A stretch of 64,000 nucleotides of DNA from Azospirillum sp. B21. GTDB lineage: Bacteria; Pseudomonadota; Alphaproteobacteria; Azospirillales; Azospirillaceae. This document shows, one piece after another, positions 1-8,700 of the stretch (position 1 is the first letter of the stretch; each line of letters begins with the position of its first letter). The notes beneath the pieces were generated by a model that was not told the DNA's origin, searched no databases, and saw only the letters and a program-made list of their open reading frames with translations. Where the stretch lies: NCBI RefSeq assembly GCF_008364825.1, contig NZ_VTTO01000006.1:62001-126000 (forward strand), read 5' to 3'. Both the position numbers and the translations under genes were made by a program.

Positions 1-3000
1 GGGCGCGGCGGATCGTGCGGGGGAAGTCCACCCGTTCCAGCGCCTGATGGGTCAGCGCCTCGGCGCACAGCTCGACCGATGGCCGGTAGGCTTCGCCGAA
101 GGCGTTGGCATAGACGGCGATGCCCTCGGGCGGCGTGGTCTCCCGACTGTGAATCCGGCGCCAGACCGACGCGCAGGGCTCCATCTCCGCGCAATGCACC
201 ACCATGTCCTGGCCGAGCGGCAAGGCGCGGTGCGCCCCAATGCGAGCGATCAGCTGACGGCAGGCGTCGGCGTCGCCACCGATCACGCAATCCTGCGGCG
301 CATTGACGATGGTGATCGACACCCGTCGCAGACCGGCCAGCGCCGCCTCCACCTCCTCGACCGGGGCCAGCAGGCGCCAGTTGCGCCAGTCTGCGGCTCC
401 CGCCTGCCCCCAGGATTGCGCGGCCGCAAGGCAGTCGCCGGTCAGATGGCGGCCATAGATGCCCGACGCGTCGATCTCCGCGAACATGGCGCCCATGTCC
501 GACCACACCCCCGCAGCGAACAGCGCGTTGGTCTCGCCGGAGGACAGCCCCATCACGGCCGCAGGCCGCAGGCCGAGCACGCCGCGGCTCACCTCCGCAT
601 GGGTCTGGCAGATCAGGGCGCAGGTCTGCAGCTGCGCCATGGCGTCGAGCGCTTCCGCCGACCCGTAGAGCCGCTCCGCCGCATGGGCGAGGATGGGGAA
701 GCGCGCGGTCACGCTCCGGCCAACATCGGGCATCGACAGGAAGAGCTCGCGTCCCATCCCCTCATAAGCCGCCGCAGCCCCGGTGAAGACCAGCGCCAGA
801 CCGCCACCGAGCGACCGCTCGCCGAAATGAATGCCGCCGGCGGCGCCCTCGCGTCCCTCGGCAACGGTCAACGCGCGGGACAGGGTCTCGACCTCCTTGC
901 CGGCCGGACAGGCGAAGGCCAACCGCACCGGACCCTGCCCGCCATCCTCGCCGCGCCGAATGCGCGCGCACAGCTCCGCCCGGTCGGCGGCGGCGAACCA
1001 GCGCAGGCGCGTGGCCGGCGGCATTATGGCCGATTCGTAGACATCGCCGCTTTCGACCAAAAGCCCGTCGATCGCTCCGCCCAGCGCCTCGACGCTCACG
1101 CGTGCGCGCAGGCGTCCGGAATCCAGCCAGGGCTGGGCGGCGCCCTCCCCGGGCTTCATGCGTCCGCGGCAGGCGACGACGGCGGCGGCCACATGCAGCA
1201 GACCCGACGCCGCATGGGCATGGCCGAAGCGGCGGGTGACGGGGCTCGCCCCTTGCGGCCCGGCGATCGTGAACTCGGCTTCGGTGGCGGAGGACAGGTC
1301 AAGGATGGCGTGGATCGGCTCGCCGGCCGCCTCGGCGCACTCCACCCGGCGCAGCACAAGGACGACGGCGGCGTCGCCGGGCGTGTCGAGATCGGGACGC
1401 AGAGCAGCCAGCGCCCTGCGGTGCACCGGCTCGCAAGACAGGTCGACCGCGCCGACCACCGCCGCATCCAGCTCTCCCGTCACCAGGGCGCGGGCGGCGA
1501 TGCGCAGCCCGGCAAGCCCAGACAGTTCCTCCGCCGACACCGAATAGCTGGGGCCGCGCCAGTCGAACTGGGCGTTGAAGCGGTTGGCGACGATGTTGGG
1601 CATGGTGCCGATGACACCCGCCGCGTTCAGCGGCGGGCCGAGATCGACACTAGCGTCGGGACCGCAGAGGTCGGCCAGCCGCACGCCCAGGCCGCGCCGT
1701 GCCACTTCGGCGTCGCAGCCCATGCCCATCAGCACGCCGGTGGTGGCCGCCGGCAGGGCCGGGGCATCGGCGACGGCGCGGGCCACCGCCTTCATCGCCA
1801 GAAGCTGCTGCGGCACGGCATGCTGCAGGTCGGCGGGTGGGACGCGAGTGGCGGCGAGATCCAGCGTGATGCTGTCCAAGGCGCGCGGAGAGTCTTCCGC
1901 CGGTGGAGCGGCCAGCGCCGCGGCAAAGTCATCGGCGGCGGTAACGACGGCAAGGCCGACGACGGCCAGGCGCAACGGCGGAGGGGCAACGGCGACCGGG
2001 ACGGAGACGGTGGCGGGCCGCCATTCCTCCAGCACCAGATGCGCGTTGTTGCCGCCGAAGCCGAAGGCGCTGATGCCGGCCCGACGCGGCCCTTCCGCTT
2101 CCCACGGCTCCGCCCGGTCCAGCAGACGGAAGGGCGAGGCGCCGATGACGTCCAGCGGTGCCGCATCGGCATGGAGAGTCGGCGGGCGGATGCCGGCCGC
2201 CATCGCCTGGATCACCTTGACCATGCCGGCCAGACCGGCGGCGGCGATCAGGTGGCCCAGGTTGGACTTCAGCGACCCGATCGGCACATCCCTCAGGCCG
2301 GCGAAGACCCGGCCCATGCTGGCGATCTCGGTGGCGTCGCCCAGCGCCGTGCCGGTGGCGTGGCATTCCAGCAGCGACACCGTCTCCGGCCCGAAACCCG
2401 CCTGAGTGTAAGCCGCGGCCAAGGCGCGCTCCTGCCCACCGGCGTCGGGAACGAGGAAGCCGCGGCTGCGCCCGTCGTTGGACAGGCCGATGCCGCGGAT
2501 GACGCCGAGGATGCGGTTGCCGTCGCGCACCGCATCGTCCAGCCGCTTCAGCACCACGCAGGCAGCCCCCTCGGCGGGGATCAGTCCGTCGGCCTCGCGG
2601 TGGAAGGGACGGCTGCGGCCGGTGGGGCTGAGCGCGTTCAGCGCGGTGAAGCCCATATGCAGGAACAGGTCGTCGCCACGGTTGACGCCCGCCGCCATCA
2701 TCAGGTCGGCGTGACCGTCATGCAACTGGTCGCAGGCCAGCTTGACGGCATAGAGCGAGGACGCGCAGGCGGCATCCAGGCAGAAGGCCGGCCCCTGCAG
2801 GCCAAGGGCGCGGGCGGCCAGCTGCGCGGGCAGACCCGACGAGAAGCGGTTGGCCGGCTTCGGCCCCTCCCGGTCCAGCCAGACCGCTTCGGCGAAGGCG
2901 CTGAGGCTGGCGGTGGGATAGGACAGGTTGCCGGCGATCAGGCCGCAGCGCCCGCGCGGGGCGACGTCCAGCCCAGCCTCGCGCAGCGCCTCGCGCCCGC

Positions 3001-3298
3001 TGTGGACCAGCCAGAGCACCAGCGGATCCAGCCCGGCCAGTTCCTCCGCCGGGCAGGCGAAACCGTTGGGGTCGAAGATGGCGTCGAAGCCCTGCACATA
3101 GCCGCCCCGGTCGGTCGCCGAGCGCTCGGGCGCCTGGGGCGACAGCGCCTTTGCGGTATCGACACGCCAGACGCCCGGCGGCACCGGACGCAACAAATCC
3201 CGCCCCTCGACGACGGCCTGCCATAGCTCCGCCGGACCAAGGGCGCCGGGCAGCACGCAGCCATGGCCGATGATGGCGATGGGCGGGAACCGGTTCAT
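1..3298 (-). CDS. PfaC-like polyunsaturated-fatty-acid/polyketide synthase subunit (KS-CLF-AT), partial at the window edge
   Basis: About 1099 residues are visible and the C-terminus lies beyond base 1. An N-terminal ketosynthase has the DAACASS active site (Cys near residue 178), followed by the HATGT and LGH histidine motifs. A second KS-like domain follows in which the Cys position reads SAEELSG (near residue 588), as in chain-length factors. An acyltransferase begins near residue 838, with its nucleophile motif GLSSGE near 918 (a variant of GHSxG). KS-CLF followed by AT is the order of myxobacterial Pfa3/PfaC, where dehydratase domains come next; here that part is out of view. The ATG overlaps the stop of the upstream synthase gene (ATGA), so the two are translationally coupled. 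It should extend acyl chains together with the two upstream genes. The product is unknown. Confidence 0.85.
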   Translation of the reverse strand, partial: MNRFPPIAIIGHGCVLPGALGPAELWQAVVEGRDLLRPVPPGVWRVDTAKALSPQAPERSATDRGGYVQGFDAIFDPNGFACPAEELAGLDPLVLWLVHSGREALREAGLDVAPRGRCGLIAGNLSYPTASLSAFAEAVWLDREGPKPANRFSSGLPAQLAARALGLQGPAFCLDAACASSLYAVKLACDQLHDGHADLMMAAGVNRGDDLFLHMGFTALNALSPTGRSRPFHREADGLIPAEGAACVVLKRLDDAVRDGNRILGVIRGIGLSNDGRSRGFLVPDAGGQERALAAAYTQAGFGPETVSLLECHATGTALGDATEIASMGRVFAGLRDVPIGSLKSNLGHLIAAAGLAGMVKVIQAMAAGIRPPTLHADAAPLDVIGASPFRLLDRAEPWEAEGPRRAGISAFGFGGNNAHLVLEEWRPATVSVPVAVAPPPLRLAVVGLAVVTAADDFAAALAAPPAEDSPRALDSITLDLAATRVPPADLQHAVPQQLLAMKAVARAVADAPALPAATTGVLMGMGCDAEVARRGLGVRLADLCGPDASVDLGPPLNAAGVIGTMPNIVANRFNAQFDWRGPSYSVSAEELSGLAGLRIAARALVTGELDAAVVGAVDLSCEPVHRRALAALRPDLDTPGDAAVVLVLRRVECAEAAGEPIHAILDLSSATEAEFTIAGPQGASPVTRRFGHAHAASGLLHVAAAVVACRGRMKPGEGAAQPWLDSGRLRARVSVEALGGAIDGLLVESGDVYESAIMPPATRLRWFAAADRAELCARIRRGEDGGQGPVRLAFACPAGKEVETLSRALTVAEGREGAAGGIHFGERSLGGGLALVFTGAAAAYEGMGRELFLSMPDVGRSVTARFPILAHAAERLYGSAEALDAMAQLQTCALICQTHAEVSRGVLGLRPAAVMGLSSGETNALFAAGVWSDMGAMFAEIDASGIYGRHLTGDCLAAAQSWGQAGAADWRNWRLLAPVEEVEAALAGLRRVSITIVNAPQDCVIGGDADACRQLIARIGAHRALPLGQDMVVHCAEMEPCASVWRRIHSRETTPPEGIAVYANAFGEAYRPSVELCAEALTHQALERVDFPRTIRRA

Positions 3299-6200
3299 GC
3301 TGCCCGTCCGACGGCAGCACCCGCGGCGGCCGAACGCCCGATGCAGGAGACGACGGCGTCGCCGGCCGGCGGCTGGGCCAGTTCGCGCAGCATGAAGTCG
3401 GCGCCGTCCGCCGGTGCGATCAGATCGACGGACATGCGGCGGAAATGCTGCTTCAGCGCCGGTCCGACCATGCCGCCGTCCCACGGTCCCCAGGCGATGG
3501 CCTTGACCGTGCAACCCGGCCGGCGCGCCGCCTCGGCCCGCGCCACGGCGTTCAGCACGCCGTTGGCCATGGCGTAGTCGCATTGCCCGGCATTGCCGTG
3601 CAGCGACGCAACGGAGGAGAACAGACAGATGACGCGCAACGGATCCTCGCGGGTGGCGGCCAGCAGATTGGCAATTCCCTCCACCTTGGTGCCGAAGACG
3701 GCGTCGAACTGTTCGCGCGTCTTGTCGGCGATGCGCTTGTCGGCCAGCACGCCGGCGCCATGGACGATGCCGGAGATCGGCCCGGCCTCGGCGCGGACAG
3801 CCGCCAGCGCTTGCACGACCGACGCGGCGTCGCGCACGTCGGCGCGGCAGTAGCGGACGCGGGCCCCCGCCGCTTCCAGCCGGCGGATGGTGGCGCGCGC
3901 CTCGCTGGCGGACAGGATGGCCTTGACCATCGCCTCGATCTCGCGCGGCTGCCTGCCGGCACCGGGACCGGCAATCACCGCCCGGCGGATGGCGGACTCG
4001 TCCGCATCCTCGGCCATGCCCGGCAGAACCGGTGCCGCGTTGGGATCGCTGCGGCCCAGAATGACCAGGGTCGGACGGACGCGGCGGGACAACTGCTCCA
4101 GCGCCACGGCGGTCACGCCGCGCGCCCCGCCGGAAACGACGATCACCGCGCCTTGGTCCAGCGGCAGCGGGCCGTCGGCCGCCTCCCCCTCGCGCAGTGT
4201 CCGCACGAGGCGCTTGCCGTCGGCCGCCAGCCGGACCTCGGCATCGCCGTCCCCAGTGGCGATCTCGGCGGCGAGAGCGCGGGCGAGGTCGGCAGCAGAG
4301 CGGCTTCCCGGTTCCAGCTCGATGGCCTTGACCCGCGCCGCCGGCCATTCATGCGCCGCCGTCAGGACGAGGCCGCCCAGCCCCAGCCAAGCCTCGCCGC
4401 CCGTCTCGACGGTGACGAAGGCCCCGCCGGTCTTGCCCAAGCGGGCGTCGGCAGCCTTGGCGGCGGCAAGCGCGCGCCAGTGCAGGTCGGCGGCCGAAGC
4501 CGCATCGGCTCCGTCGAGCCCGGCCAGAAACAGCACCGCGTCATCCTGCCCGTCCGGCAGCTCGGCAATCCGGACGGCAATACCCTTGGCCGACAGCAGG
4601 TTCACCAGTTCGATGGCGACCCCAGAGGAATCCGGCACGACGGCGACACTGGTCAGGCCGCGCAGCATGTCGGCACCGCCCGCCTGCCGCTCTTCCAGGA
4701 TGGAGCAGGTGCGGATGGTGCCTGCCGATAACGCGGGCAGGGCCTGGGTCTGCGGCGCCGGCGTCTGCTGGGCGGTCAGGGAGTCGCCCTTGATGCGGGC
4801 GATCACCGCGCCCACGGTCTTCAGCGCGGTCAACTCGCGCATCTCGACCGAGGCCAGTTCCGGCAGGCGTTCAACCAGGGCCGAGAAGATCTCCACCTGC
4901 TTGATGGAATCGATGCCGAGGCCGGCTTCAAGCTCCATCTCCGGGCTCAGCATCTCAACGGGATAGCCGGTCTTCTCGGCGACCAGCCCCATGAACAGCG
5001 CGCCGACATCGACGAACGGAGCCACCGGCTTGGCCGCTGGAATGGGGGCAGTCACGGGGGCCGCCACCGGCGCCGGTGCGGGGGTGGCGCCGCTGCGGCT
5101 GTCGGCCATGGCGAGGATCTGGCCGATGGTCTTCAGCGCGTTCAGTTCGCGCATGTCGGCACCGCCTAGCGCCGGGATGCGCTCCTGCAGGGTCGAGAAG
5201 ATCTCCACCTGCTTGATGGAATCGATGCCCAGTCCGGCCTCAAGCTCCATCTCCGCCGTCAGCATCTCCACCGGGTAGCCGGTCTTGTCGGCGATCACCG
5301 CCAGCACGATGTCCCGTGCATTGACCGCGGGCGGAGCGGCAACGGGAGCCGGAGCGGGCGCGGCAACCGGAACAGGCTTGGGCGCGGCGGGCATCGCCGC
5401 CGGCTGGGGCCGGACCGCGACGGCAGGCTGCGGAGCCGCCGGGGCGGGTGCCGGCCTCTGCACCGGCATGACCGGCGCGGCCGGCTGCATCACCGGAGCG
5501 GCGATGGCAGGCGCGGCCGGCATCATCGGTGCGGCCGGTGCGGTCACCGCAATCTGTTGCGCCGGCACTCCGCTCAGGCTCTGGATCGCCTGACCGGCGA
5601 CCGCCAGAAAGGCTTGGTGGCTTTCGGCGATGGCGCGCTGGAAGGCGGCATGGGCGTCGGCGACATGGTGATAGATCGTCTCAACCGGCGCGGTCGCGAC
5701 GGGGATGGGCGCCGGCTGCGGAGCGGGAGAGTTCGTGACCATGATCGGAGCTTCTTCGATGGACGGGGAGTGGACCGGGGCGGATTTTGCCGGTGCCAGG
5801 GGAATCGGCGCGGGCGACGCAACGGCGGGGCGCGGCGGGTTGGGCTTCGGCAATGCCGCGGCCCCGCCTGGCGGCGGGTAGATCTTGCCGAAATTGGCGC
5901 CGCTGATCCGGACGGCGGCGGGCGATGCGGGCTTGGGTTTGCGCTCTTCGGCGAAGCCGGCCCACAGCGCCGCGAAATCCACGCGCACGCCATGCAGCGC
6001 CAGCGCGCCCAGGCCTTCCAACAGGCAGGCGACGCCGTTGGAGCCGCGCCGGTCCAGGGCCACCGCCAGATGCGGACGGTTGTCCAGGCATTGCGCCACC
6101 AGACCGCTCAGCACCGCGCCCGGCCCGACCTCCACGAAGGTGCGGACACCGTCGGCATAGAGCGTCTCGACCGTCTCGCGGAAGCGGACCGTGCCGGCGA

Positions 6201-8646
6201 TCTGCCCGGCCAGCAGGTCGCGGACCTCGGCGGCGCGATAGGGTGCGGCGGTGAGGTTGGCATAGACCGGAACCGCGAAGGCCCCGAATGCCGTGCCGTC
6301 GAGGACGCTGCGGAAGGTCTCGGCGGCCTGCGCGACCACCGGCGAGTGGAAGGCGCTGGCGACCTTCAGCCGCACCACCCGCAACCCCTCGGCCTCCAGC
6401 CGCACCGCGGCATTCTCGACCGCCGCGCGGGCACCGGACAGGACCACCTGCTCCGGCCCGTTGTCGTTGGCCAACACCACGTCCAGGCCCTGCAGAAGCG
6501 GCTCCACCCGCTCGCGTCCGGCGGCCACCGCGATCATGGCGCCGTCGCTGCCGGTCGCGGCGGCCTCCATGCAGCGGGCGCGCTCGGCCGCCAGGGTCAG
6601 GGCAGTGTCACGGTCGATGGCACCGGCGGCGCACAGTGCCGTGATCTCGCCGAAGGAATGGCCGGCCATGGCATCGGCGCGGATGCCGGCCCGCTCCAGC
6701 ACAGCCAGCAGGGCGAGGCTCGCCGTTCCGATGGCGGGCTGGGCGTGGATCATCCGGGTGAGGGATGCCTCCTGCGCCTCCGCCTCCTCGCGGGTGAAGG
6801 CGGGCGGCGGGAAGACCACGCGATGGATTGGCGGCTGGCCCGGCATGGCCGGCAGGGCGGCTTGGCCGTCCCAGACGGCGCGGGCCTCGTCGAAGGCCAC
6901 GGCCAGATCGGCACCCATGCTCACATACTGGCTGCCCTGGCCGGGGAACAGGAAGGCGACCTTGCCGCCGCTGCTCTCTCCCACCGCCAGATGGATACCG
7001 GGAGCGCTGAAGTTACCAGTCTGCGTCAGCGCGGTCGCCAGACGCGCCTCGAACTGTTGGGCATCGGCGGCGACGATGGCGAGGCGGTGGCGCGACCGCG
7101 GATCGAAGGCGATCTGGCTGTCGCGGGCGACCGCCTCCAGACCTTCCGTCTCAACGCGGGCACCGAGGGTGCGCGCCGCATCGGCCAGGGACCGCGCATC
7201 GGCGCCCCCCGCCAGCAGCAGCGCGCCGCCCGCCCACAGGCGGGACGCGGCTTGCGGCCCGGTATATTCCTCCAGCGCCACGTGATAGTTGCTGCCACCG
7301 AAGCCGAAGGAGCTGACGGAAGCACGGCGCGGACCATCCGCCTTCACCCAGGGCCGGGCACGGGTGTTCAGGTAGAAGGGGCTGCTCTCGAGATTCAGCC
7401 GGCTGTCCGGCCGCTCGACCTTGATGGTGGGCGGCAGCACCTTCTGATGCAGGGCCAGCGCCGCCTTCAGCAACCCGGCGGAGCCGGCGGCGGCCTTGGT
7501 GTGGCCGATCTGCGACTTGATCGAACCGATGGCGCACCAGGCTCCGGACTCCGCGTCGGCTTCCCGGAACACCTGAGTCAGCGCGGTGAATTCGGCGAGG
7601 TCGCCTGCACGGGTACCGGTGCCGTGGGCCTCGACCAGTTCGACGCTGCGCGGATCATGGCCGGCATCGGCGTAGGCGCGACGCAAGGCCACCGCCTGCC
7701 CCTCCGGGCGGGGCGCATAGACGCTGGTGGCGCGGCCGTCCGACGACGACCCGATCCCGCGGATGACGGCATAGATGCGGTTTCCGTCGCGCTCGGCATC
7801 CTCCAGCCGGCGCAGGGCGAACAGGCCCAGCCCCTCGCCGACGATGGTGCCGTCCGACGCGTCGGAGAAAGGGCGGCAATCGCCGCTCTTGGACAGGGCC
7901 GGCGTCTTGCTGAAGCACATGTACATGAAGATGTCGTTCAGGGCGTCGACGCCGCCGCTGATGACCATGTCGGAATGGCCCAGTTCCAGCTCGTTCATTG
8001 CCATCAGCAGCGCCGAGAGCGAACTGGCGCAGGCGGCATCCACCACGCAATTGGTGCCGCCGAGGTCGAGCCGATTGGCGATGCGCCCCGCCACCACATT
8101 GCCGAGCACGCCGGGGAAGCTGCTCTCCTGCCATTCCACATACTGGGAGGAGATGCGGTCGCAGATGGCCGTCACCTCATCCTCCGGCAGGCCGGCCTCC
8201 CGCAGGGCCTTGACCCAGACCGGCCGCTGCAGCCGCGCGCCCATGGTCCCGACCAGTTCGGTGGCGGACGCCACGCCCAGCACGATGCTGGTCCGGCTGC
8301 GGTCGATGTCGCGGAACTGGGTGCGGCAGGCCTCGTCCAACGTCTCCTTGGCGACGATCAGCGCCAGCAGCTGGGCGGTGTCGGTGGCGCTCAGCGCCTG
8401 GGGCGGGATGCCGAACTCCAGCGGATCCAGCGTGGCCGGCGGCAGGAATGCGCCGCGGCGGCAATAGGTCTTGTCCCGCGCCGTGGGGTCCGGATCGTAG
8501 AAATCCTCCACCAGCCAATGGGTGGCGGGCACGTCGCCGACGCAATCCCGGCCGGCGAGGATGTCGCGCCAAAAGCCGTGCGTGGTGCCGGAACCCGGAA
8601 ACATGGCGCCGATGCCGACGATCGCGATGGGGTGACGGTTCTTCAA
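3295..8646 (-). CDS. PfaA-like iterative type I fatty acid/polyketide synthase, KS-AT-ACP-ACP-KR
   Basis: 1783 residues. The ketosynthase (about 1-460) has Cys206 in DAACASS, His341 in HGTGT and His382 in IGHT. The acyltransferase (about 560-870) has Ser664 in GHSFGE. A Pro/Ala-rich linker follows, then two acyl carrier domains carrying GIDSIKQVEIF (phosphopantetheine serines near 1139 and 1243). A C-terminal ketoreductase has its NADP loop (SGGARG) near 1505. No dehydratase follows the KR, and EPA/DHA-type PfaA proteins usually carry more ACPs, so this looks like a secondary-lipid synthase of the Pfa family rather than a classical PUFA synthase. The start appears to be TTG: the KS motif begins seven codons in and no in-frame ATG or GTG lies upstream. 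The gene is 54 bases or more behind the enoyl reductase gene and overlaps the next gene by four bases. Confidence 0.9.
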   Translation of the reverse strand: MKNRHPIAIVGIGAMFPGSGTTHGFWRDILAGRDCVGDVPATHWLVEDFYDPDPTARDKTYCRRGAFLPPATLDPLEFGIPPQALSATDTAQLLALIVAKETLDEACRTQFRDIDRSRTSIVLGVASATELVGTMGARLQRPVWVKALREAGLPEDEVTAICDRISSQYVEWQESSFPGVLGNVVAGRIANRLDLGGTNCVVDAACASSLSALLMAMNELELGHSDMVISGGVDALNDIFMYMCFSKTPALSKSGDCRPFSDASDGTIVGEGLGLFALRRLEDAERDGNRIYAVIRGIGSSSDGRATSVYAPRPEGQAVALRRAYADAGHDPRSVELVEAHGTGTRAGDLAEFTALTQVFREADAESGAWCAIGSIKSQIGHTKAAAGSAGLLKAALALHQKVLPPTIKVERPDSRLNLESSPFYLNTRARPWVKADGPRRASVSSFGFGGSNYHVALEEYTGPQAASRLWAGGALLLAGGADARSLADAARTLGARVETEGLEAVARDSQIAFDPRSRHRLAIVAADAQQFEARLATALTQTGNFSAPGIHLAVGESSGGKVAFLFPGQGSQYVSMGADLAVAFDEARAVWDGQAALPAMPGQPPIHRVVFPPPAFTREEAEAQEASLTRMIHAQPAIGTASLALLAVLERAGIRADAMAGHSFGEITALCAAGAIDRDTALTLAAERARCMEAAATGSDGAMIAVAAGRERVEPLLQGLDVVLANDNGPEQVVLSGARAAVENAAVRLEAEGLRVVRLKVASAFHSPVVAQAAETFRSVLDGTAFGAFAVPVYANLTAAPYRAAEVRDLLAGQIAGTVRFRETVETLYADGVRTFVEVGPGAVLSGLVAQCLDNRPHLAVALDRRGSNGVACLLEGLGALALHGVRVDFAALWAGFAEERKPKPASPAAVRISGANFGKIYPPPGGAAALPKPNPPRPAVASPAPIPLAPAKSAPVHSPSIEEAPIMVTNSPAPQPAPIPVATAPVETIYHHVADAHAAFQRAIAESHQAFLAVAGQAIQSLSGVPAQQIAVTAPAAPMMPAAPAIAAPVMQPAAPVMPVQRPAPAPAAPQPAVAVRPQPAAMPAAPKPVPVAAPAPAPVAAPPAVNARDIVLAVIADKTGYPVEMLTAEMELEAGLGIDSIKQVEIFSTLQERIPALGGADMRELNALKTIGQILAMADSRSGATPAPAPVAAPVTAPIPAAKPVAPFVDVGALFMGLVAEKTGYPVEMLSPEMELEAGLGIDSIKQVEIFSALVERLPELASVEMRELTALKTVGAVIARIKGDSLTAQQTPAPQTQALPALSAGTIRTCSILEERQAGGADMLRGLTSVAVVPDSSGVAIELVNLLSAKGIAVRIAELPDGQDDAVLFLAGLDGADAASAADLHWRALAAAKAADARLGKTGGAFVTVETGGEAWLGLGGLVLTAAHEWPAARVKAIELEPGSRSAADLARALAAEIATGDGDAEVRLAADGKRLVRTLREGEAADGPLPLDQGAVIVVSGGARGVTAVALEQLSRRVRPTLVILGRSDPNAAPVLPGMAEDADESAIRRAVIAGPGAGRQPREIEAMVKAILSASEARATIRRLEAAGARVRYCRADVRDAASVVQALAAVRAEAGPISGIVHGAGVLADKRIADKTREQFDAVFGTKVEGIANLLAATREDPLRVICLFSSVASLHGNAGQCDYAMANGVLNAVARAEAARRPGCTVKAIAWGPWDGGMVGPALKQHFRRMSVDLIAPADGADFMLRELAQPPAGDAVVSCIGRSAAAGAAVGRAA

Positions 8647-8700
8647 GGCGGTCTCGGATGTTCGGATGGGGATTGGGGCGGAAGCGGGCTTAAAGGCAAA

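Noticed and set aside
47..3226. Very long plus-strand reading frame opposite the PfaC-like gene
   Set aside because: Arg/Gly/His/Gln-rich composition and exact antisense position; a shadow of the GC-rich synthase gene. Similar frames at 5557-10473, 19351-21459, 21276-23201, 48908-52117, 52660-55500 and 56131-59079 were rejected for the same reason.
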